From Moraxellaceae bacterium UBA2031 (GTDB lineage Bacteria; Pseudomonadota; Gammaproteobacteria; Pseudomonadales; Moraxellaceae): DNA of 15,590 bases. This document shows positions 6,937-14,143 of the stretch, piece by piece. The notes under the pieces were generated by a model. That model had not been told where the DNA came from. It saw only the letters and a program-made list of their open reading frames with translations, and ran no database searches. The DNA is taken from positions 12,163-27,752 of the forward strand of contig DDBN01000063.1 of the NCBI GenBank assembly GCA_002333145.1. Reading direction: 5' to 3'. Position 1 is the stretch's first letter; every line of letters begins with the position of its first letter. The translations under genes and the position numbers were made by a program.

Positions 6937-7964
6937 GATCTTTTTTCCCGCACAAGACTAAATACCAGCAACACCACAATCTGCAGCAACAGCAACGCCA
7001 TCACATTGTGCGCCACTGCCACGGCAAGCGGCAGACCGAACAACACATTGGAAACCCCGAGCAATATCTGCACCAGCAGCCCACCCGCCAAAAAAATAGC
7101 AAAGCGACGGTAGCGGCACCCCGCTGCACGCAACCAGAGCAGCACACACAATACGCTCAGCAGCACAGTAGTTGTCCATGCACCCAGACGATGCATCACA
7201 TGAATACTGATTTTTTCTGCCGCACCCAAGTGAGGTGCAAACTCATATGTTGTGCCGGCATACGTATGAATAGCAAAAGCCTCCGGTAGATTCATGACCT
7301 CATGCCACCCATCTTGGCAAACTGGCAGCGCAGTACATACCGTTGCTGCATAGTTAGAGGCTGTCCAGCCGCCTAGGCCGATCTGCAATACCAGTACGAC
7401 GCTCACTAACAGCGTAAACGGCAGTAAAGAGGCAACCGACTTATTACCCGATGCTTTCAGAAATGGTGACAAACGTGCCACTAGCAAAACCAGCGTGGTA
7501 AATGTGGCAAACCCCAGCAGTAGATGACCGGTTACAACGGGTGGAAACAGTTTCATTGTTACTGTCCACGCACCAAACGCCCCCTGCAAACACACCATAA
7601 ATAGCAGAAATACGGCATGCTTTACGGGTATCTCTTTATCCTTGCGTGATGCCCACAGAGCAATGCCCGCCATTAGGATACAGAGCAAGCCAATGGTCTT
7701 GGCAAAGTGACGGTGAATCATTTCTGGCCAGGCTTTTTCTGCCGAGAACGGTTGATCCGGATACAAAGCCTGCCCCTGCTCTATCGCTTGAGCAGTAAGG
7801 GGCACTGTGATCGAGCCATAACAGGTTGGCCAGTCCGGGCACCCTAACCCTGCATCTTCCAGCCGAGTCCACGCACCAAGGGCGACCACCGTTGCCGTGA
7901 TCAATACACCAATGACAGCCAGTCGCGTCAACCATAGACGCGCAGAAGAAATTGATTCAGCCAA
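6933..7964 (-). CDS. ctaA: Heme A synthase
   Basis: A 343-residue, eight-helix inner-membrane enzyme (COX15/CtaA) that oxidises the C8 methyl of heme O to a formyl group to make heme A. Both halves of the tandem four-helix design are visible. The first cysteine pair lies in GLGCPDWPTCYG (Cys42, Cys48) and the second in CTALPVC (Cys210, Cys216). Candidate heme-ligand histidines are His84 (or His86), His147, His255 or His258, and His319. The two-cysteine loops mark the longer proteobacterial type. The start is a TTG at 7964-7962, with GAAGG 9 bases before it; no better ATG exists before residue 82. It overlaps the end of the Sco-like gene by 8 bases and the start of ctaB by 4, so it is in the middle of a tightly packed assembly operon. 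Confidence 0.96.
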   Translation of the reverse strand: MAESISSARLWLTRLAVIGVLITATVVALGAWTRLEDAGLGCPDWPTCYGSITVPLTAQAIEQGQALYPDQPFSAEKAWPEMIHRHFAKTIGLLCILMAGIALWASRKDKEIPVKHAVFLLFMVCLQGAFGAWTVTMKLFPPVVTGHLLLGFATFTTLVLLVARLSPFLKASGNKSVASLLPFTLLVSVVLVLQIGLGGWTASNYAATVCTALPVCQDGWHEVMNLPEAFAIHTYAGTTYEFAPHLGAAEKISIHVMHRLGAWTTTVLLSVLCVLLWLRAAGCRYRRFAIFLAGGLLVQILLGVSNVLFGLPLAVAVAHNVMALLLLQIVVLLVFSLVREKRS

Positions 7965-8592
7965 TTCGGGATGCCTTCAATAATTTTTTCAGATCATTAA
8001 GAATGTCTTCGGCTTTGACAACTGAAGACGCTTCATCCGGTTCCGGGGCATACATGAGCATAATCCAACCCATCGTATCCATGATGAAAAGGTTGCCTGC
8101 GTCTGCCGCGTTAGGTATCACTTGAGACATTGCCGTATTAACGTTGGCAGCATCCGCCTGCACTTGAACAAAATCGGGAAACTCATTCTGCAACAGCGCC
8201 ACCACATCACTTGATAATGCAGAGGTAGTGACCAGTAAGGTCCGCACGCGCTCAGACTCTTTGCCCAAGGCCTTACGAACCTGACGCATCTGGAACAGTC
8301 GGTTGCGACAGGCTGACGTGCAGTCTGCTGGCATTACATAGAGCAGCCACCAGTTCGCTTGGACAAAACTGGTCGTGACCGGTTCGCCTGCTTTCTGAGA
8401 GGCGTGAAATCCGGAAAATGCAGCGGGAGGATTGATGAGCTGCCCATGATTTGTTTTACCGCCTTGGTACCACCCAAAACGATATGCGAAATCACCTACC
8501 ACGAAAGGCAGAACAAATGACGCCAAAAGAATCAGCAACATCCAGCGATTCTTTTTTAACTGTGATGGCGATACGGCCTTGTTATCCGTCAT
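7957..8592 (-). CDS. Sco/thioredoxin-like membrane protein of the cytochrome oxidase cluster
   Basis: A 211-residue protein with one N-terminal membrane anchor (about 17-36, just after a KKNRW positive patch) and a periplasmic domain that looks like a degenerate thioredoxin/Sco fold: hydrophobic strand WWLLYVMP, then a CxxxC pair (Cys91, Cys95), a VRTLLVTT strand, a NLFIMDTMGWIMLMY strand pair and a helical end (DILNDLKKLL). Sco proteins bind copper with CxxxC plus a distant histidine; I see no histidine near the place where Sco has it (about 165-172). It sits between SURF1 and ctaA, overlapping both by 4-8 bases, the place of the uncharacterised PA0111-type gene of Pseudomonas. A role in oxidase assembly, perhaps thiol or CuA-site handling, is an inference from context. 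Confidence 0.8.
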   Translation of the reverse strand: MTDNKAVSPSQLKKNRWMLLILLASFVLPFVVGDFAYRFGWYQGGKTNHGQLINPPAAFSGFHASQKAGEPVTTSFVQANWWLLYVMPADCTSACRNRLFQMRQVRKALGKESERVRTLLVTTSALSSDVVALLQNEFPDFVQVQADAANVNTAMSQVIPNAADAGNLFIMDTMGWIMLMYAPEPDEASSVVKAEDILNDLKKLLKASRIG

Positions 8593-9347
8593 ACCTCGAT
8601 ATCATCCTTATTACGTAAATTTACCAGCACCAGCACAACTAATACTGCCAGTGCGAGGCTAAACCATTGAAAGGCATAAGCTCGATGCTTTTCCGGCGCC
8701 ATGCCAATCCTTGCCGCGGGTGTCCACTCACGCACAAAACCATCCGGCTCAATAGCATCTAGACGCAGCACGAAGGGATACAGTTCTGTTCCAACTGCGC
8801 GAGCCAAGGAAACCATATCCAAGCGGGCAACACGCAAGGGCTGTTGTGAGTAATCCGGTTCGGCAACAGTAAAAAAATTCGAGGGAAACGCTACGGAGCC
8901 AGAAATTTGTGTTGCCTGCGCAGGTGGCACTGAGGGTAGCTTTTGAATATCTGCCACCACCGGCACCCAACCCCGGTTGACCAAAATCGCCTGCGGACTA
9001 TTCAATGGCACAAAAGCGGTATACACATGAAAGCCTGCTTGTGGGCCACGCATCTGGTTTTCAAGAAGCACCAGCTTACTGTTATCCCAATGGCCATCGA
9101 TATGCACACGACGGTCCTCAATCTGCTTCTGTTGTAGCAAATCCGGCAAGGCCATGGCTGGCTGACTGGCATGGGCTGCATAACTAGCAATCATTACTTC
9201 TTTTTCGACAGCTCGATCAAGCTGCCATACGCCAAGCCTGCAAAAAAACAGCACTCCAGCAAAGGCCAGCAATAATGCCCAGACAGGCGGCGACCAGACA
9301 CGAGAGCCTAGTGAAACACGTAATTCTTTAGCGAGCCCGACAGCCAT
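8589..9347 (-). CDS. SURF1 family cytochrome oxidase assembly protein
   Basis: A 252-residue inner-membrane protein of the SURF1/Shy1 family, which helps insert heme a/a3 into subunit I of cytochrome c oxidase. It has the family layout of two membrane helices (about 22-37 and 222-243) around a periplasmic domain. Signatures visible are LGVWQLDRA right after helix 1 (38-46), the NRGWVP segment (124-129), GPQAGFHVYT, and KHRAYAFQWFSLA before helix 2. The frame could start at a TTG one codon earlier (9350), but the ATG at 9347-9345 is the natural choice. It is the first gene of the minus-strand assembly group; its start is only 40 bases from the divergent DUF2909 start, so its promoter must lie in that gap or within the DUF2909 gene. 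Confidence 0.93.
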   Translation of the reverse strand: MAVGLAKELRVSLGSRVWSPPVWALLLAFAGVLFFCRLGVWQLDRAVEKEVMIASYAAHASQPAMALPDLLQQKQIEDRRVHIDGHWDNSKLVLLENQMRGPQAGFHVYTAFVPLNSPQAILVNRGWVPVVADIQKLPSVPPAQATQISGSVAFPSNFFTVAEPDYSQQPLRVARLDMVSLARAVGTELYPFVLRLDAIEPDGFVREWTPAARIGMAPEKHRAYAFQWFSLALAVLVVLVLVNLRNKDDIEV

Positions 9348-9387
9348 CAACTACACTCTTGCCTTCGCTCAATGATGGACAAATACC

Positions 9388-9645
9388 ATGTGGATAAAAA
9401 TTATTGTCCTGATCGCCATGCTGGCAGTACTGTTTAGCCTATTCAAGGGCCTTACACACCTTGTTAAAGGCGGTAAAGCCAACTCAGAGAAGGCATTAAA
9501 GTCATTAGTCTGGCGGCTCGCATTATCGATTGCCATTATCGTCTTACTCTATGCTGCCTCGTTTTTCGGCTTGATTGCGCCGCACGGGCTACCAGGGCCT
9601 GCCGCCGCCAAAACATCCGCCACAGCCCCTGTCACAGCACCCTGA
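9388..9645 (+). CDS. DUF2909 twin-transmembrane protein
   Basis: An 85-residue protein with two membrane helices (about 3-21 and 41-64) joined by a short basic loop (KGGKANSEK), then a Pro/Ala/Thr-rich tail. This matches the DUF2909 'twin transmembrane' family, which is found in cytochrome c oxidase clusters of gammaproteobacteria; no biochemical function is known to me. The longer tail (about 20 residues of low complexity) is unlike the usual ending. ATG at 9388 has GGA about 8 bases before it. It is the only plus-strand gene in the window: divergent from SURF1 with 40 bases between starts, and convergent with ctaE, sharing the terminator between them. A role in oxidase biogenesis is suggested only by position. 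Confidence 0.85.
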   Translation: MWIKIIVLIAMLAVLFSLFKGLTHLVKGGKANSEKALKSLVWRLALSIAIIVLLYAASFFGLIAPHGLPGPAAAKTSATAPVTAP

Positions 9646-9655
9646 TATTATGGCC

Positions 9656-9673
9656 GAGCCTCCTGCGAGGCTC
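9656..9673 (+). repeat. Stem-loop between DUF2909 and the main terminator
   Basis: A perfect 7-bp stem, GAGCCTC with GAGGCTC around the tetraloop CTGC, starts 10 bases after the DUF2909 stop codon. No T run follows; the next base pair belongs to the larger terminator hairpin. It could act as an extra RNA stabiliser for the DUF2909 message or as a pause element. Confidence 0.65.
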
Positions 9674-9713
9674 CTGAAGTAAAAAGCCCGGCACGCCGGG
9701 CTTTTTACTTCAG
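9674..9713. terminator. Bidirectional rho-independent terminator between DUF2909 and ctaE
   Basis: A perfect inverted repeat with 19-base arms and only two bases (AC) at the centre. The GC core is GCCCGGC/GCCGGGC; it is flanked by A5 on the left and T5 on the right, so it reads as a terminator on both strands. It lies 28 bases after the DUF2909 stop and 8 bases after the ctaE stop, and so ends both converging transcripts, closing the structural oxidase operon. Confidence 0.93.
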
Positions 9714-9721
9714 TTATGCGA

Positions 9722-10648
9722 TCAGAACCAGTACACCGCTAAGAACAGAAACAGCCAGACAACATCAACAAAGTGCCAATACCACGCGGCTGCTTCAAAT
9801 GCGAAATGACTTTCCGGTGTGAAATGATTTTTAATGGAACGAACCAACATCACAATAAGCATGATGGTACCGATGGTCACATGCAGACCATGGAACCCCG
9901 TCAGCATGAAAAAAGTAGAGCCATAGATTCCGGACTTCAGTGTCAGCCCCATCTCGGTATAAGCATGCAGATACTCCTCAACCTGCAAGCCAAGAAAGAT
10001 CATGCCAAGAATACATGTCACCGCCAAAAACTTGATCTGCCGGGAACGATTCCCCACCAGCAGAGCATGATGGGCAATTGTCAGCGTTACTGAAGATGTC
10101 AGCAGCAAAAGCGTATTGATGAACGGCAGACCCCAAGGGCTCATGGCCTCCGTTATGGCTCCGCTAGGCATTTTTACCAGCGGCCACATGGCCTGAAAGT
10201 TGGGCCACAACAATTCATGCGTCATGGCGCCCTTGCCTTCACCAGCAATCCAAGGCACTACCAGCCAGCGCGCATAAAACATGGCACCAAAAAATGCCGC
10301 AAAAAACATAACCTCGGAGAAAATAAACCAAACCATTCCCTGACGATAGGAGTGATCCATCTGTACAGAGTTCATGTTGGACATGGATTCACGCGCCGTA
10401 TCACGAAACCAAAAGAACATCAGCGCAAATACACCCAAAATACCAACAGGCAGCAGGAAATTTAGGGTGCCTGCATTTTGCATGCCCTTGGAAAGATCAG
10501 TAACACCATGGCTCTGAATGAAATTAGCTGCCCCGATCACCAGCAAAAACAGAATCAACGACCCCAGAAAAGGCCAAGGACTGGATGCTGGAACATAGTA
10601 GCTCGTAGGCTTTTGTCCGGCTGCAGCAGTATCGTGGTGCGTAGACAT
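9722..10648 (-). CDS. ctaE: Cytochrome c oxidase subunit III
   Basis: A 308-residue seven-helix subunit III of the heme-copper oxidase, which stabilises subunit I and its proton uptake. The FIFSEVMFFAAFF segment holds the conserved helix-III glutamate (Glu112). Other signatures are HSYRQGM, LLLTSSVTLTIAHHAL, the LQVEEY segment and the ending GFHGLHVTIGT followed by WYWHFVDVVWLFLF. The seven-helix form with two N-terminal helices is the proteobacterial aa3 type. The ATG at 10648 has an AAGGGAG ribosome site 8 bases before it. It is the last gene of the ctaC-ctaD-ctaG-ctaE operon, 28 bases after ctaG, and is followed by the strong terminator. Confidence 0.97.
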   Translation of the reverse strand: MSTHHDTAAAGQKPTSYYVPASSPWPFLGSLILFLLVIGAANFIQSHGVTDLSKGMQNAGTLNFLLPVGILGVFALMFFWFRDTARESMSNMNSVQMDHSYRQGMVWFIFSEVMFFAAFFGAMFYARWLVVPWIAGEGKGAMTHELLWPNFQAMWPLVKMPSGAITEAMSPWGLPFINTLLLLTSSVTLTIAHHALLVGNRSRQIKFLAVTCILGMIFLGLQVEEYLHAYTEMGLTLKSGIYGSTFFMLTGFHGLHVTIGTIMLIVMLVRSIKNHFTPESHFAFEAAAWYWHFVDVVWLFLFLAVYWF

Positions 10649-10676
10649 TCGTGTGTCTCCCTTGCATGCCCCAGGC

Positions 10677-11246
10677 TCAGCGAGGTGCCGCTATGGCCTG
10701 ATGTGTCAGATTATAGAATTTGTAGGAGAGCGTAACGGTAGTGATGTGCTTTGGAATGGCCGGGTCGACATAGAAAATCATCGGCATGGACTTCGTAGCA
10801 CCTCCCTCCAGTCGTTGCTCTGCAAAACAAAAACACTCCGTTTTCCTGAAATACTGCGCCGCTTCATTGGGCGAGATGGAGGGTATTGCCCTACCAACTA
10901 TCGCGTCATTACTGCGGTTTTTGACAAAGAACAGGGTTTTCGAAATTTCTCCCGGATGCACTTTCATGGCCGGGGTTTCATACGTGAAATCCCATGGCAG
11001 CTCTTTGTCCGTATCCACCAAAAACTCCACGGTAATCTGGCGACTCATATCAGCCACCGTGGGTGCTACCGCCGCCTTTCCTGATGTTTTGCCATTCAGC
11101 CCGGTCAACTCACAAAATACGTCGTAGATCGGCGGCATCAAAAACACAGCAAAAATGAACATGCCCACAACTACCAGCATCAATCGCATCAAAAGCCGAC
11201 GGTTTTTCTGCTCAACCCCCTGGCTTTTTTTGCTTTCATCGTTCAT
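10677..11246 (-). CDS. ctaG: Cytochrome c oxidase assembly protein, Cox11 type
   Basis: A 189-residue Cox11/CtaG copper chaperone that delivers Cu(I) to the CuB site of subunit I. It has a single N-terminal membrane helix (about 18-37) ending MPPIYDVFCELTGLNG, which carries the extra conserved cysteine (Cys45), then an immunoglobulin-like periplasmic domain. The copper-binding CFCF motif is at 138-141 within the ECFCFAEQ segment, and the LPWDF, NRS and MPMIFYVDP segments of the family are present. The ATG at 11246 has no strong ribosome site, so coupling to ctaD (47 bases upstream) may help its translation. Position between ctaD and ctaE is the usual one in proteobacteria. Confidence 0.96.
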   Translation of the reverse strand: MNDESKKSQGVEQKNRRLLMRLMLVVVGMFIFAVFLMPPIYDVFCELTGLNGKTSGKAAVAPTVADMSRQITVEFLVDTDKELPWDFTYETPAMKVHPGEISKTLFFVKNRSNDAIVGRAIPSISPNEAAQYFRKTECFCFAEQRLEGGATKSMPMIFYVDPAIPKHITTVTLSYKFYNLTHQAIAAPR

Positions 11247-11292
11247 GCGGCTATTACCATCTGCAGGAGCGTCCTTGCTCCGAATACATTAA

Positions 11293-12885
11293 TTACTTCA
11301 CTACAGGTGGCACTTCGAAGGTGTGATACGGCGCAGGGCTAGGCACAGTCCACTCTAGACCCTCGGCACCATCCCATGGCTTGTCTGCCGCTTTTGGTCC
11401 CTTACGGATGGTAAACAGCACGGCAAGGAAGAACAGCTGCGACGCGCCAAACCAGAATCCACCAATCGAAATCCAGAAGTTGAGATCGGCAAACTGCATG
11501 GAGTAATCCGCATAACGACGCGGCATACCGGCAAGCCCAACGAAATGCATCGGGAAGAACAACAGGTTAACGGACAGCAGGGAGCTCCAAAAATGAAGTT
11601 TAGCCAGCGTTTCGTTAAACATGTGACCACTCCACTTTGGCAGCCAGTAGTAGGCACCCGCGAAAATGGCAAACAATGAACCCGACACCAACACATAGTG
11701 GAAGTGAGCCACCACGAAATAGGTATCCTGATACTGATAATCCGCTGGAACGATGGCCAGCATTACTCCAGAGAATCCACCGATGGTAAAGAGCACCACA
11801 AAGGCAATGGCAAACAACATAGGGGCTTCGAAAGTCATAGAGCCACGCCACATAGTGGCAACCCAGTTAAATACCTTCACGCCAGTCGGAACAGAAATCA
11901 GCATGGTCATGTACATGTAGAACAGCGAACCTGCCAAAGGCAGACCCGTCGTAAACATGTGATGCGCCCATACCACAAAGGACAGCAAGGCAATCGACGC
12001 CGTGGCATACACCATTGAGGAGTAACCGAACAACGGTTTACGTGCGAAGGCAGGAATGATGGCCGAGACAATGCCGAATGAAGGCAAAATCATGATGTAA
12101 ACTTCGGGATGCCCAAAGAACCAGAAGATGTGCTGGAACATGACGGGGTCTCCGCCACCAGATGCATCAAAGAAACTGGTGCCAAAATGACGATCCGTCA
12201 GCATCATGGTGACTGCACCGGCAAGCACAGGCATCACAGCAATCAGCAGGAAAGCAGTAATCAACCACGTCCACACAAACAGCGGCATTTTCATCAGTGT
12301 CATGCCTGGTGCGCGCAGATTGAAAATGGTCACGATGACATTGATGGCACCCAGAATGGACGAAATACCCATCAAGTGAACAGAGAAGATAAAGAAGTCT
12401 GTGCTGGGAGGACCAAACTTGGTGGAAAGCGGCGCATAAAAAGTCCAGCCAAAATTAGGCGCTGGCCCCATTCCAAGAATCGACATGACGACCGATGCAA
12501 TCAGCAAACTGAACGCAAAGGGCAGCAGCCAGAAACTGAACAAATTCAAACGCGGCAACGCCATATCTGGCGCACCAATCATCATTGGCACCATCCAGTT
12601 TGCGAAGCCGGTGAAGGCAGGCATGATGGCGCCGAAGACCATGAGAAGACCATGAATGGTCGTCATCTGGTTGAAGAAGTCAGGCTGTAAGAGCTGCAAG
12701 CCCGGGTACATCAACTCGGCACGTACCACCATGGCTGCCGACCCACCACACAACAGCATGATGAGGGCAAAAACCAGATACATCGTGCCGATGTCTTTGT
12801 GATTTGACGTGGTGAACATACGCTTCCAGAAAGGCGGAAGCGCGTGATGGTGATCGTGTTGATCGTGCGAAGCGGCATGACTCAT
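11293..12885 (-). CDS. ctaD: Cytochrome c oxidase subunit I
   Basis: The 530-residue catalytic subunit of an A-type heme-copper oxidase, which reduces O2 to water and pumps protons. Ligands visible are His78 and His396 (heme a), His394 (heme a3), and His259, His308 and His309 (CuB). Tyr263 of HPEVY is the residue cross-linked to His259, and Glu261 marks the A1 type. The D-channel entrance Asp107 (APDMALP), Asn114 and the K-channel Lys337 (PTGVK) are all present, so proton pumping should be possible. The position after Asn114 is Leu, where most relatives have a second Asn. Twelve membrane helices are expected. The N-terminus is His-rich (HDQHDHHH). A GGAG ribosome site precedes the ATG, 18 bases after the ctaC stop. 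Confidence 0.98.
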   Translation of the reverse strand: MSHAASHDQHDHHHALPPFWKRMFTTSNHKDIGTMYLVFALIMLLCGGSAAMVVRAELMYPGLQLLQPDFFNQMTTIHGLLMVFGAIMPAFTGFANWMVPMMIGAPDMALPRLNLFSFWLLPFAFSLLIASVVMSILGMGPAPNFGWTFYAPLSTKFGPPSTDFFIFSVHLMGISSILGAINVIVTIFNLRAPGMTLMKMPLFVWTWLITAFLLIAVMPVLAGAVTMMLTDRHFGTSFFDASGGGDPVMFQHIFWFFGHPEVYIMILPSFGIVSAIIPAFARKPLFGYSSMVYATASIALLSFVVWAHHMFTTGLPLAGSLFYMYMTMLISVPTGVKVFNWVATMWRGSMTFEAPMLFAIAFVVLFTIGGFSGVMLAIVPADYQYQDTYFVVAHFHYVLVSGSLFAIFAGAYYWLPKWSGHMFNETLAKLHFWSSLLSVNLLFFPMHFVGLAGMPRRYADYSMQFADLNFWISIGGFWFGASQLFFLAVLFTIRKGPKAADKPWDGAEGLEWTVPSPAPYHTFEVPPVVK

Positions 12886-12903
12886 TATAATTTTCTCCGC
12901 TGA

Positions 12904-14088
12904 TTACTTGGCAGCAGTATCGGATGGCTGCACGAGATCGCCTGTGCTGTTGCCCCAGGCATTACGTGTGTAAGAGATAACTGCAGCCATCTCCTTTGGA
13001 CTCAGCACACCCTTCCATGCCGGCATGGCGTTTTTACCGTTATTCAGAATGTCGATTTGGGCTGGCAACTGATCCTTTACAGACACAATTTTCGAACCCT
13101 TGAGCGCCGGAAACATAGGTGGGAGGCCTTCGCCAGTCACTTGATGGCATGCTGCACATCTGGCGTTGTAAACCTCTTCACCGAGCTTGCTTGCCTCAGC
13201 GAGATCTGCAAATTTGTAATCCACCGAACTGGCAGCAGCAGCGGCCTCCGCCTCAGTCTTCACCTTGGTCTCAGCAAGCCACTTAGCAAAATCAGACTCA
13301 GATTTCGCCTCTACCACAATTGGCATAAAAGCATGATCCTTGCCACACAACTCTGCGCAACGACCACGGTAAACACCTTCTTTACCAACAGGTACGTTGG
13401 TCCATATCTCGTTAATAAACCCCGGAACAGCATCTTTCTTGAGAGCAAAATCCGGCACCCACCAAGCATGAATAACGTCATCTGACGTCACTAGAAAGCG
13501 AACTTTTTTGCCGGTTGGAATCACCAGCGGCTTGTCCACTTCTATCAAGTAATTTGGATGCTTAACAAAATCTGGCGTATTGCTGCTATTCAGGCCCTTT
13601 CCCTGGCGCTCATATTGTTCGCGTGGCGTGGACAGAACGGAGAGAAACGACAACCCAACGTCTTTTTGTTGATCATAAGACAGGTATTCGTAATGCCATT
13701 TCCACTGTGATCCGGTCACGCGAATGGTGAGATCGGCTTTGCTCGTATCACTCATGGCGATGAGTACCCGAGTAGCAGGGATAGCCATAACGATAAGAAT
13801 AATGAAGGGGATAATAGTCCAGATGACTTCTACCACCGTACTTTCATGAAAATCTGCAGGCTTGGCACCCTTTGACTTACGGTGCCGAAAGATGGAGTAA
13901 AACATGACTGCAAACACGGCCAGACCAATCGCGCAGCAGATATAGATCATCAGACGGTGAAGCTCGAAGACCTGATGGCTGATATCTGTGACACCGGGTG
14001 TCAAGTCAATCTGGGTGGCAAAAACGGAGGACGCCATCAGCAGGGCTAACAGCCCCGCGCAAAAGCGGAGAACGTAAGACGGCCGCAT
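12904..14088 (-). CDS. ctaC: Cytochrome c oxidase subunit II with fused cytochrome c domain
   Basis: A 394-residue subunit II of the caa3-like form. An N-terminal signal peptide (about 1-24, ending SSVFA) is followed by two membrane helices (about 41-66 and 88-111), the electron-entry segment QWKWHYEY (128-135) and the binuclear CuA site: His207 in VIHAWWVP, Cys244, Glu246 and Cys248 in CAELC, His252 and Met255. After an Ala-rich linker (279-287) there is a class I cytochrome c domain with CAACH (311-315) as heme c site and Met355 in NAMPAW as the likely axial ligand. So electrons probably enter through the fused heme c and pass to CuA. It is the first gene of the operon; the ribosome site GGGGAG is 8 bases before the ATG and lies in the loop of a possible hairpin. 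Confidence 0.97.
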   Translation of the reverse strand: MRPSYVLRFCAGLLALLMASSVFATQIDLTPGVTDISHQVFELHRLMIYICCAIGLAVFAVMFYSIFRHRKSKGAKPADFHESTVVEVIWTIIPFIILIVMAIPATRVLIAMSDTSKADLTIRVTGSQWKWHYEYLSYDQQKDVGLSFLSVLSTPREQYERQGKGLNSSNTPDFVKHPNYLIEVDKPLVIPTGKKVRFLVTSDDVIHAWWVPDFALKKDAVPGFINEIWTNVPVGKEGVYRGRCAELCGKDHAFMPIVVEAKSESDFAKWLAETKVKTEAEAAAAASSVDYKFADLAEASKLGEEVYNARCAACHQVTGEGLPPMFPALKGSKIVSVKDQLPAQIDILNNGKNAMPAWKGVLSPKEMAAVISYTRNAWGNSTGDLVQPSDTAAK

Positions 14089-14110
14089 GCACCTACTCCC
14101 CTGTGCAGGT

Positions 14111-14143
14111 GAGCCTGATCAAGAGAACAGGCTCTTTTTTTTT
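14111..14143 (+). terminator. Terminator-like hairpin on the plus strand in the ctaC leader
   Basis: On the plus strand a perfect 7-bp stem, GAGCCTG and CAGGCTC around a 10-base loop, is followed directly by nine T residues: a textbook rho-independent terminator. No plus-strand gene ends here; any transcript it stops would be antisense to ctaC. On the minus strand the same element forms a hairpin 23-46 bases upstream of the ctaC ATG, preceded by A9, so it may instead serve as a leader stem in the ctaC mRNA. Confidence 0.75.

Noticed and set aside
11247..11292. Possible small assembly gene between ctaD and ctaG, as in some betaproteobacteria
   Set aside because: The gap is only 46 bases and has no start-stop pair of useful length.
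12109..12690. A 193-codon plus-strand open frame
   Set aside because: It is antisense to ctaD and its composition (many His, Arg, Gln) is that of a shadow frame.
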